Shown: in pieces, positions 22,674-32,900 of the stretch
Layout of the letters: the number at the start of each line of letters is the position of its first letter
How positions within the stretch are numbered: the first letter of the stretch is position 1
Notes under the pieces: model-generated
What the model saw: only the letters and a program-made list of their open reading frames with translations
Database searches by the model: none
What the model was told of the DNA's origin: nothing
Source of the DNA: a virus
IMG/VR virus record: IMGVR_UViG_3300037041_000905
Location: 1 to 48,606 of that record
Length of the DNA stretch: 48,606 nucleotides
Direction: 5' to 3' (one strand)
Made by a program: the position numbers and the translations under genes

Positions 22674-24834
22674 AAATAGCGGCAACGGGTCCGACGAGAG
22701 GACGCCAAGCAATGATGGCAGCGGGCAGGTTCCCCGCGCCATGAACGCCGTGACGGCCCGTAGAGACAACTTCTCCAACGCCCTCACTCAGTACGGCAAT
22801 GGTGCCCGCGATTTGCTTGGTAACATTACTGGCCCCACCACTGCCAACAGCGGCGTGATGGAGTACTTCGGGAATGTCATGGCCAACAAGCAGCGCGTTG
22901 CCGCCCTGAGCGACAGCTTGCTGCAGAAGCCACGCGAGCAGGGCAGGTCTCTGGCCGAGATTGATGCTGCCATGCGTGCTGACGAACTCGCGCTGCAAGG
23001 TGACATCCAGAAGAAAGAACTCCAGCAGAAGAGCGACATCGCAGAGAAGGACATCTTCGAGGTTGCATCCGAGGCGGCTTCGACACTCGTTGCCCTCGAC
23101 AAGGGCCTCCGCGCCTTCACCAAGGCGTCTGGCGACGAGGAGATGGCTTACGATCCCAAGAAGTGGGAAGAGACCTACAAGAACTACATCGAGCAGGCCA
23201 AGGCTCAGGGCATCGACCTTGAGAGTATGCCGCCCGAGGAGGCCGCTCAGTACTACGAGTTTTTCAACAGCAGGTCTCTGGACATCGCCAAGGGTGAACA
23301 CAAGTCGTTCAGCCAGAATCCTGCTGCGTGGGTGGCCGACCAGATCGCAAGCGGCCTTGAGGTGCTTCCGGGGCTCAAGAAGATGCGGCGCAAGGCTGTC
23401 GCCACAGCAGAAGCCGAGCGTGTCGCAGAGAAGTCACGGGCCACGCCCGAGATGACCGACGCAATGCGCAGGCTGGTGCAGAACCACTTCGAGGCTGAGG
23501 GCAAGACCCGTGAAGAGGCGACCGCCTACTTCAACCTTTTGGGCCGCGCGGCGCTCACGGCCGCTGCTGCCAATGGCCTCAGCGTGAGCGAGACGTTCTT
23601 CGATACGTTCTTCGCCACTGATGGGGCTGGTCAGCCTGTCCCGGGAATCACCAGCTTCACGCCCGGGCTGGTCGCCGTGACGCCTACGCCTCGCGGACCC
23701 AATGCCCCCGATCCGAATGACCCGGGGGCCCCTGCTTCGAGCGCAGTCGTGAACTTCGGCACCTCGCACTTCGCCCCCCTGTTCGGCCTCATCGTGCAGA
23801 AGGAGGCGGGAATGTTCAAAGATCCCTACAACGCCTTCAACCGCGGTGCCGCTGCCGACTCGATGACGGTGATGAAGGACGCCAATGGCAACGTCATGTA
23901 TCGGTCCAACGGAATCTCACCAAAGATGCGCGTCATCGAGGCCGACGAGATCTGGGGCAAGAAGATCACCGACATGTCCGTGAGCGAGCTTCAGGGCTAC
24001 ATGGTGACGAAGGAGCCCGGGAAGGAAATCAAGGCCGCTGGCGCCATCCAGATGACCGAGATCTTCCTTAAGGACGCCGTTGCGAAGGGTATCGTGAAGC
24101 CCGACGATGTGGTGGACAGGGACACCCAGATGAAGCTGGGCGTCTGGTCGCTCACCGACAAGCACCCCGAGATCGGCAGCTACCTCGACAAGGAGCAGCC
24201 GACCAGTGCTGACCTTGTTGAGGCCGCAAGGGGCTTGTCCCGTGAGTACGAGACCTTCGCCGACCCGACCACTGGGTACTCGTTCTACGATACGAACGGC
24301 AACCCGTACAACCCGAACGACCCCAACAGCCATCCGAAGGTCGCGTCTGTCTCGCATACCACGTCCATGCAGACACTCGAGGAAGTTCGTGGGCTGAAGC
24401 GTGCTGGGGCCAAGCAGGGCGAAAGCACAACCGCGTCCGAGAGCAGGCAGGACCAGATCGTGATGGACATCCTGCAGGCCAACAAGGACAAGGATTTAGT
24501 GCGGCGCATCCTACAGCCTGACGCCGAGCGTGAGCATGTTGTCCACGACAATGGCGACGGCACCACAGAAACGCGATCGCACTACATGACCTACTCCAGC
24601 GTCACCGACAAGGATGGCAAGGAGAAGTGGGCCGTGTACGCCAATGTCATGCCTGAGCTGAACATGGAGACCACCGCGGTTGGCCAGACACTCAACACTC
24701 GTCTGAAGGACTTCAGCTTGGATGGAACCGCCTGGGAAACGGCCAAGGCTCGCAAGGAGTACATCCTTTTCGACACGCAGGCCGAGGCTGATTGGTGGTC
24801 GAAGAACTACAGGCGCTTCTGGGGGAGAAAATGA
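22666..24834 (+). CDS. Internal virion protein with lysozyme-like domain (722 aa)
   Basis: The first 310 residues are mostly helical. About residues 370-540 look like a lysozyme or transglycosylase fold: LIVQKEAG (candidate catalytic E380), then YNAFNRGAA, then AAGAIQMT (457-464), the G-x-Q-x-T pattern seen in phage muramidase-like domains, followed by a helix with Trp (LGVWSL). Such domains locally open peptidoglycan during DNA entry. The N-terminal third may assemble with the other internal proteins. Overlaps its neighbours on both sides. Confidence 0.68.
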   Translation: MARNSGNGSDERTPSNDGSGQVPRAMNAVTARRDNFSNALTQYGNGARDLLGNITGPTTANSGVMEYFGNVMANKQRVAALSDSLLQKPREQGRSLAEIDAAMRADELALQGDIQKKELQQKSDIAEKDIFEVASEAASTLVALDKGLRAFTKASGDEEMAYDPKKWEETYKNYIEQAKAQGIDLESMPPEEAAQYYEFFNSRSLDIAKGEHKSFSQNPAAWVADQIASGLEVLPGLKKMRRKAVATAEAERVAEKSRATPEMTDAMRRLVQNHFEAEGKTREEATAYFNLLGRAALTAAAANGLSVSETFFDTFFATDGAGQPVPGITSFTPGLVAVTPTPRGPNAPDPNDPGAPASSAVVNFGTSHFAPLFGLIVQKEAGMFKDPYNAFNRGAAADSMTVMKDANGNVMYRSNGISPKMRVIEADEIWGKKITDMSVSELQGYMVTKEPGKEIKAAGAIQMTEIFLKDAVAKGIVKPDDVVDRDTQMKLGVWSLTDKHPEIGSYLDKEQPTSADLVEAARGLSREYETFADPTTGYSFYDTNGNPYNPNDPNSHPKVASVSHTTSMQTLEEVRGLKRAGAKQGESTTASESRQDQIVMDILQANKDKDLVRRILQPDAEREHVVHDNGDGTTETRSHYMTYSSVTDKDGKEKWAVYANVMPELNMETTAVGQTLNTRLKDFSLDGTAWETAKARKEYILFDTQAEADWWSKNYRRFWGRK

Positions 24835-25319
24835 AACGCGAAGACTACCAGCTTAACCCAGTCCCCGACAGCGCAGGTCGGCTTGCCAGCGAACGCGGCC
24901 TGACCGACATGGAGCGCAATGGCCTCGGTGTGGAGTGGCAGCATGACTTCGTGAGAAGGGCCCTGCTTTCCAACTACGACCCGAACGCCATGATGGAGCA
25001 GGCTGGCTCCCAGTTGATCGCTGGAGGCATGGAGAACTCCGGGGTCTACCAAGCCAAGCTCCCTGCCCAGATCGCAGCCGCAGGATACGGCGTTCAGATG
25101 GACTCCCTCGTTAAGGCCAAGGAGACCAGTGATCAGTACTCGGATCGCGCCTTCGGCCAGCTTCTCCAGCTGAAGGGCCAGCAGGACTCCATGGCGATGC
25201 AGCACGACATGGCCCAGAAGAACCTGAATCTCACCTACGACGCCAGCAGAAAAACATGGTGGGATTACGCCATGCAGGGGTCGCAGTTCGCTGCAAACAT
25301 CGCGTCGATTGCTGGGTAG
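24831..25319 (+). CDS. Small internal/virion protein (162 aa)
   Basis: The ATG at 24831 overlaps the previous stop (ATGA) and has a GGGGGAG site. The protein is helical and Gln/Met-rich (FGQLLQLKGQQDSMAMQHDM) with a weakly hydrophobic C-terminal segment (GSQFAANIASIAG). Its size and place match the small internal core proteins of short-tailed phages, but I cannot identify the family. Confidence 0.62.
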   Translation: MKREDYQLNPVPDSAGRLASERGLTDMERNGLGVEWQHDFVRRALLSNYDPNAMMEQAGSQLIAGGMENSGVYQAKLPAQIAAAGYGVQMDSLVKAKETSDQYSDRAFGQLLQLKGQQDSMAMQHDMAQKNLNLTYDASRKTWWDYAMQGSQFAANIASIAG

Positions 25320-25340
25320 CCAGCAAGGAAGGGATCACGG

Positions 25341-26921
25341 ATGAAGGGGATGTACAACACCAATGCTCTCGAAGGCTTTACCAACGCCGTAGAGGGCATT
25401 AGAGCTGACCAGCGCGCGCAGGACGAGAACCGTATGCGCATGCGTGCCCTTGACAGCCAGCTCGCCACCGAGAAGGCCGAGCGCGATCTGCTGCCCGCTC
25501 GTCTGGCCCTCGACTCGAAGAAGCTCGAGTATGAGATGACCATCGGGAAGATGGACATGCTCCTGAAGACCGCCAGCACGGTCGACGTCCTGCAGACCAA
25601 CTCCCTTGATCGCACGATCAAGACCGACCAGCATGGCGAGTGGAAGGACGTCACGCCGCTGCGCAAGGGCATGATGAACCTTGAATACCAGATGGCGTCA
25701 ATGAACGCCTTCGCTCGCACCGTGGAGATCGGCCACCAGTTCCGTCAGTGGGCGCAGCAGGACCTCTATGGCCCGCTGTACGCCATGGCCACCTTCCTGA
25801 CGTCCATCGCCCCGAACCTCGTCCAAGCGGCCAACGTCATCGAGAAGGGTGACAAGGAAGTCAAGTCGCGGATGGGCTTCGTCACCGAGCGTCTCGTCGA
25901 CAAGTCCAAGAAGGACAAGAACGGCGACTACCTTGAGTTCAATGGCGACAACCGCGGCGTCATCGAGTGGTCGAACATGGCCACTGGTCGCTCTGGCATG
26001 CGCAACCCTGACGATGCTGTCAGCGGACTCGCCTACTCCATCGCTCAGGATTACGGCGACCGATACAGGGTCGTGGACAAGAACGGCAAGGCCCAGTACC
26101 AGCCTCCTACGGATGGCGTCGACGCTGGTCAAGGGCTTCAGGGCGCTCGTGACAATCTGTACGCTCGGCACCTCATCGAATCCGTTCGCGGCCTCGACAA
26201 CGCCCTCCCTGGCGTTCAGGAGACCCAGCGGGCATACACTGAAACTGCTGCTGGCGTCGAGGCGACCATCGACGAGCTTGCCGCCACGGCCAAGGACCCG
26301 AAGCTGAAGCGGGAGATCATGAGCAAGATCGACCTGCTGCTCTACAACTCGCAGGAGAGCGCACAGGAAGAGCTGAAAAGTTACCTGATGGAGAAGGGCG
26401 GGACTGGGCTTGTCATCCAAGTGATGGGCAATGATTCCGTTGAGGGTCTTCGCCATCACGGGTATACTCTTTCTGGATTTGCGAGGATTCAGGACGGGAT
26501 TCCTGTCTTTGACAACGAGCAGTCCGACTGGAGAACTGGCAAGACGTTCGTCACCGCGCGGGCCAGCAAGATCTGGCCCAACGAGATGCTGTCGCCCGAC
26601 GACTTCAACTCCGTCCTCGCCGCCAAGGCCAATCGTGACGGCACGATGAAGCTGCTCGGCGAGACCGAGGACATGCTCGGGCTGGGAGCCAATGCCGCTG
26701 GGGATGTCTTCAGGCGCGCCATGACGACCGACCTGCTCAAGGGCATCGTCGAGTCTGGTGGCGGAACCGAAGACGGGACCATGCCACGCAACTCTTGGTC
26801 GATGATTAGGGAGCTTGGCGAGGAAACCAACAAGAGACTCGAGAACTACGGGCTCTCGATTGGTGCGATCGATTCCGTTACTGCCGCCGCTGGTTATGGC
26901 AGTGCGTACAGAGGCCAGTAG
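25341..26921 (+). CDS. Internal virion/ejection protein (526 aa)
   Basis: An N-terminal coiled coil (about residues 20-75, RMRMRALDSQLATEKAERD) is followed by a mixed, mostly helical body. It follows the pattern of ejection proteins grouped after the tail genes. RBS GGAAGGGATCACGG precedes the ATG. No catalytic motif is evident. It lies immediately upstream of the giant protein and is probably co-packaged with it; this is inferred from position. Confidence 0.62.
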   Translation: MKGMYNTNALEGFTNAVEGIRADQRAQDENRMRMRALDSQLATEKAERDLLPARLALDSKKLEYEMTIGKMDMLLKTASTVDVLQTNSLDRTIKTDQHGEWKDVTPLRKGMMNLEYQMASMNAFARTVEIGHQFRQWAQQDLYGPLYAMATFLTSIAPNLVQAANVIEKGDKEVKSRMGFVTERLVDKSKKDKNGDYLEFNGDNRGVIEWSNMATGRSGMRNPDDAVSGLAYSIAQDYGDRYRVVDKNGKAQYQPPTDGVDAGQGLQGARDNLYARHLIESVRGLDNALPGVQETQRAYTETAAGVEATIDELAATAKDPKLKREIMSKIDLLLYNSQESAQEELKSYLMEKGGTGLVIQVMGNDSVEGLRHHGYTLSGFARIQDGIPVFDNEQSDWRTGKTFVTARASKIWPNEMLSPDDFNSVLAAKANRDGTMKLLGETEDMLGLGANAAGDVFRRAMTTDLLKGIVESGGGTEDGTMPRNSWSMIRELGEETNKRLENYGLSIGAIDSVTAAAGYGSAYRGQ

Positions 26922-26936
26922 ACGAAGGGGAGAAGA

Positions 26937-29900
26937 TTGAGCGACAAGAAAAACGAAAGCCCCACGGAGACGATCGATGCTGGCCTTCTGGCCCATCTCG
27001 TAAATAACAAGGGCTTTCGGTCTGAGACCTCGGCGGTCAACGTCTGGAACGGCTACAAGAAGAAGTACGGACCCGAGGCTTTCGCCTACATCGCGCGCGA
27101 CTTCGGGTACAGCCCGCAACAGACCATCGCCCCGCAGGCGGATGCTCAGGCCGCCTCCACGGGTCAGGAGGCAGCGGGTACTCCCTCCGCCCCTGCCTCC
27201 GCGCCCGTGACTCTGCCGCCATCCCTGCAGGCCGCTACTGGCCAGCCCGTCGAGGGGCCTCCGGGCGCTCCGGGCACGCAGGGAACTGTGCCACCCTTCG
27301 CAGCACCGCAGACCGACACCCAGCAGTTCTACGCCGCCAAGGCGCAGGCTGAGGCTGTCGCTAGTGCCGCCATCGGCAACACCACTGGGACGATCATCCC
27401 CGGGCAGTCTGGCGCTGTCAGCATCGTCCACCCGTCGACGGACGTTCCGTTCGGCAACCCGCTCAAGCGTGTCGCTGGCCTGTCTGGCCCCCGCAAGACG
27501 ATGATCGAGTCTGGTGTGCCGACGAGCATGGGCAACCCTGCTCCCGTCAAGATCAGTCCGCAGTTCGGTCTGCCGCCCAGCACCAGCACCGCGGCCAAGA
27601 CGCTTACCAACGATGAGTGGAAGAAGCTCCCGTTCAAGGAGCGGTGGAAGCACGCTGGCGACAACATGGCTGACATCCAGAACAGCGGTGTCGTCAGCAA
27701 CGCCGATGCTGTCGATGAGGCCACGCCTCAGATCGGCCGCGTCAGTGGGACCAACGTCGGCCTCGATGCTGCCCACTGGCGGCTGTTCAGGAAGCACGCG
27801 AAGAACGTGTGGGAGACGCATCCCACCACCGCTGCTGGCTGGGCTGACTCTGGCCAGACCTATGCGTGGCACGCCTTCAACACATGGTCCTTCGGCGCTC
27901 CTGAAGGTCTCCGCGGCCTCTACATGGCCCTCGGCGGGGACCCGTTCTGGACCCAGTCCGACAACCTGTTCTACACCGACTCGACTGCTTTCGGCGAAGC
28001 CATGGGCGCTCTGGGTGACGTCACTGGTATGCTGATGAGCCCGGGCAAGCAGGCGGCGAAGCTCGGTGGCGGCGTCCTCAAGGGCGCTGGTCGGGTCGTC
28101 GGCAAGGACATCGCTGGTGGCGTCGAGGCCGTCCTCTACTCGAAGGGCATCGGTAAGGTTACGCGGGGCGTCAACGCCGTCAACAACTGGAACCCTGTCG
28201 GCCAGATGATGCAGAGCGGTGAGGCTGCTGTCGGCAAGTTCCTCGTGTCCAAGGCGGTCGCCCCCTTCGGGGCTCACCTGATGACGACCGAGGCTGGCAA
28301 GTCGCTCGTCGCTGGTGTCGCCGAGATCATCGGCAAGAATCGCATGAGGAGCCTGCTTGGGAGCAGGTCCGCAGAGCAGGCCGTCGAGCAGGCCGCGTCG
28401 AAAGCCGCCAAGAATACCCTCGCATCCGAGTGGAGGGCCGTCCGCCACGATCCGCTGCGCAACAAGATCGAGAACGAACTGGTCAGCGATGCCGAACTCA
28501 CGGCCTTGACCACCTTCTCGGCCAACGCCCGCAAGGAACTGGGCAAGGTCCTCGGCAACGCCGATGATGCCACGATGCAGAAGCTGCTCGACAGCATGAC
28601 TGACGAGTTCGCCATCTACCTGAAGACCAACCCGACTGCGACTGGGCTGCTGAAGCACCCGTTCGGGTCTGGCCGTCTGGCGTCCAAGCTGCAGGCCAAC
28701 AAGTTCGTCGACATCACCAGCAGGGTGTTCGTCGATGGCGCACTCGAAGCTGTCGGATTCGGTGTCCAGCACCTCACTGCCAGTATCGGCCCGTACTTCG
28801 AGATCGTCGCCCAAGAGGCTTACGAGAAGGGTGACAAGCTCACGTTCATGGACTACGCCAAGAAGACTGGCGACCTGTGGGCCGACAAGAACGGCGTCAA
28901 GTTCGGCAAGGACTGGAACCCGAACAATCAGGGCAACGTCTACGACTCGATGACGATGGGCTTCGTGTTCGGCACCAAGGGCCTCGGCGCTGGGCACATC
29001 GGCAAGTTGCCGTGGGTCAGCGAGCGTGTGCCTTGGTTGAACACTGCCGATCGCAACTTCAGCGACCTCAAGCGCGGGCTGAACTCTGTCCGCGGCGTCG
29101 GGAAGATGGAGTTCAGGGACTACATCATGCAGCTTGGGTCTGACGGACACGCCGAGGTCCTGAACCGCATGGTCGGCGTCTTCAGGCGCGCGGGCATCAC
29201 TGTGAACCCCAACGCTGTCATGGCCGACGAGCTGGCTCGCCTGTTCAAGGTCGCTGAGGATACGCCCACTGGCCGTAAGGCGATCGAGAAGGCGATCAAG
29301 CTCATGCGTGGTGATGTCAAGAACATGACCGACAAGCAGCTCGCCATGTTCGCGGCCATCAGCAGGGCCAACGCAGAGCGGTTCCCAATCATCATGCGTG
29401 ATGGGCGGATGTACGACAACCGCATCGCCAAGCTCAACGAGCAGGACATTGGCAAGCTCTACGATGACGTCTGGGCTGACGATCTGGCCAACGAAGGTCG
29501 GCTGCTGGCTCGCAAGAACATCGAGGACACGATCGCCCACGAGAACAGCATCATCGAGCAGATGTACAAGAGCGAGTCGAGGGTCATGTTCCTCTCGGAT
29601 CTCGCCAAGTCGTCTGTCGTCGCTGGGGCCATCTTCCTTGAGACTGGCGGCGGCGAGATGCTCCGGGCCATGAACGACGAGAACTCTGGTCCCGTCGAGG
29701 TCGCCAACGTCATGAGTCACGCCATGTTCTCGTTCATGGCTGGCAGTCATCAGCGGTACAGGTCCTCGACGCCTGACATGCTGAAGTCCACCCTCGATGC
29801 CACGAAGATCGGCAAGGACCAGCCCGGGTGGCTGCAGAACCGCATGCGCCTGTCCGCCCTTCAGGCCCAGATGCACTACGGCGGGCAGGAAGTTCACCCG

Positions 29901-32900
29901 TTCATCGCCTACGTCCCGCCTCCGATGGACTACAAGAGCATCCACCTGATCGCCGCAACGGGATCGGTGAATGACTTCGTGGTGGACATCGCCAAGCGCG
30001 TTGCCGACTCCGTGAAGAATGGCAAGGGCTACCATGCCGTCAACAAGCTCGGGGACATCAGCGATCCTGCGAACATCTCGCCTGCTGGGCGCACGCCGCT
30101 GACGCATGACGAGCTGGATCAGGGCCTCGCTGTCCTCAAGGCGCTCACTGCCTCTGGCGTTCCACTGCCCGAAGCCTTCAACATGGCTGGCTACAAGCCG
30201 ACCGATGGTCAGGACTACATCGACGCCATCAACCATTCCGAGAACCGCGCGGAGTACCTTGGGCACATCACCCATGCCTTGCGCAACATGGCCATCGAGG
30301 GCAAGTACCTGAGCGACGGCGGGACGTTCAAGGCCGAACACTTCTACCGAATGACCCGCCTGTCTGCTCAGAAGAAGATCGGCGAGATCGCAAGCGCTGT
30401 CGACTACACGGCTACCCAGCTGGCCCGCCTGCAGTCTGGTGTCGTTGCTGGCCGCGACAACGTCTTGAGCCCCGTCACCTTCGAGAACAATCCCGAGTTG
30501 ACGGCCCAGATTCAGGACTTCGTGGACATGGCTGCGACCCTGCAGTCCCGCTACGAGATCTTCAAGGAGGTCAAGCCCGGGTCTGGCACCGTCAGCGTCA
30601 AGTCCCTCGGCGACAGCGTTGCCGCTGCCCACCAGATGGGCCGCAAGGCGCTCGAACTCCACCAGAAGCCGATCTCCACTGACGGCGGGGAGCTTCTCTC
30701 TGCCGCTGAGATGGCCGCTCTCAACATCATCGACGAGTTCCACAGGTCGCTTTCCGCGATCGGCGTGGACCCCAAGCTGAAGCTGGGAACCCCGGGCGGG
30801 GAACTGAAGAACTCCCTGTACGAGGCCGTTGAGATGACTGGCCGCTTCATCGCTGGCGAGCTGTTCCACTTCCGCACCCCGGGTGGCGTGGTCATCTCGG
30901 GCACCAACGGCAAGCGGTTGACTGTCGAGGGCCTCATCGCCGCGGCCGAAGCTGCTGGCCTGTTCTCCAACGAGCGGATGGAGGGCGTCAAGGGCAAGCG
31001 TATCCTGCGCCCCATCAGCAGGGACCTGCTCAAGGAACTGGCGAAGGAAGACCCCCAGAAAGCCGTTCGGTTGCTCTGGCTGCACGACACGCTCAAGAGC
31101 ATGACCGATCTCGTCTACACCCCGACCGACGAGGCCGCTGCCAGTCTCACTGGCATGGTCATCAACGTCGAGGGCAACATGGGCGCTGGTGCGTTGCTGG
31201 AGACCAGCGACCTGTCCAAGCTGTTCCGTGCGCAGAAGGGTGGAGCCAACCGCCCGGGTGACGCCTACAACCCGATCTACCATCGCCGTGGATTCTGGGG
31301 CGCGCTTGAAGACGCTGGCATCGTGATCAACTCTCGGGAGCATGCGTTCAACACGCTGGCTGACCTTGAGGGTCTCAAGAACATGACCCTCTCCGAGTCC
31401 CAGCGCATGACCGCTGCCGCCATCAAGATCCACAAGCTCTACATCAAGGATGCTGGTGGCAACCGCGTCATCGCTCCCGACGTCCTGCTTGGGAAGCTCC
31501 TCGGCATCGAGGACATCAATGGCCCCGAGGGTGTGTCCATCGCCGCACAGGCACTGCGCAACGCCAACGGCGACCTGATGTCCGCTGCGCCCAGCCCAGA
31601 CCTCGACACCCCAGTCTTTGGGCCTGCAGAGAAGTCGTGGGAGTTCAGGATGCAGCTCCTCATGCGCGAGAAACTGGCGGCTCGCCTTGGTGGCAGCATC
31701 AAGAACCTCGACGGGACCGAGATGACGTTCGAGCAGCAGAAGGCCCTGCTGTTCAAGACCACCTTCGGCGTTGACCTCGACGCCTACATCAAGATGGTCG
31801 ACGGGTTGAACGACGCTGGCGTCTACGACGGCTGGACGACCGACACTGGCAAGGTGGACGGCGTGCCCCGCGTCATCGACACCAAGCTGTACAGCGACAT
31901 GGGCCATATGCCCCTGCTGCAGGAGGCACTCGCTCCTCTGGTTGGCATCAGTGGTCAGCGCCGCGCGGAGATGGTCGACAACATGACCAAGGTCCTGCGT
32001 GGGTACAGCGTCGATCAGGGCCGCACCAGCCACCAAACTGTCGAGCAGCTGGTCAGGTACATCTCGTCCCTCGGCAATGCTGGCGACCGAACCTCGATGA
32101 TGCGGCTGCGCTACCTCACTGAGGGCGTGGCCAAGATCGTTGTCGAGAAGGATGGCCAGTCGATCTTCACGATCGACACCAAGGACATGAGCCAGGAAGC
32201 CATGAGCAAGATGCTCGACCGCTACGAAGCGCTCGAACTCGGCCGTGGCACCAGCGTCGACATCATCACCGACTACCAGCGCATGCTCACCAAGCAGAGC
32301 GAGGACATCGTCGGCGTGTCGTTCTTGGCCAAGCCCGAGAAGAGCAAGGGCGCTACGATCACGCACCTCTTCAAGGAGATGCGTCTGGGCTCCACCTTCA
32401 ATGACGCCCATACTGAACGATTCCGTGAAGTGGCGGCGCAGCTCGTCGAGGAGTTCAAGGCCAACCCGCCCGAGTCCTCTGGGGACACGGAGCCGTTCGT
32501 CGATGAACTGATGCGTAGGTTCAAGGCGACGTTCCGCCAGATCGGCCAAGAGTCGATGGGCAACTCGGTTGTTCAAGGACCTGTGACGAAGGAAGAATCC
32601 GAAAGGGGGATGACGCATCCAGCCAGTATTGGTGTTGCCCCCCATGCTGTCGAGGTCGAGCTGGGCAAGCTGAGCAGGGCCGACATGATCGGGATCTTCG
32701 ATCAGGTTGCTGACGCCGAGGTTGTCCTGCACCTGACGGCGAGCGATGCCGCAGCCTTCGACATGGCTGGCGTCACCCTTCCCGAGAAGGGCGCTCCTGC
32801 GGCTGGTGACAGCCCGGGCGAGACCAACGCTGGCATGATGAAGGCCCCCGCTCCCGTTGGTGCCAGCCGCGGCCAGTTCTCCGTGACGAGGAAGCTGCGC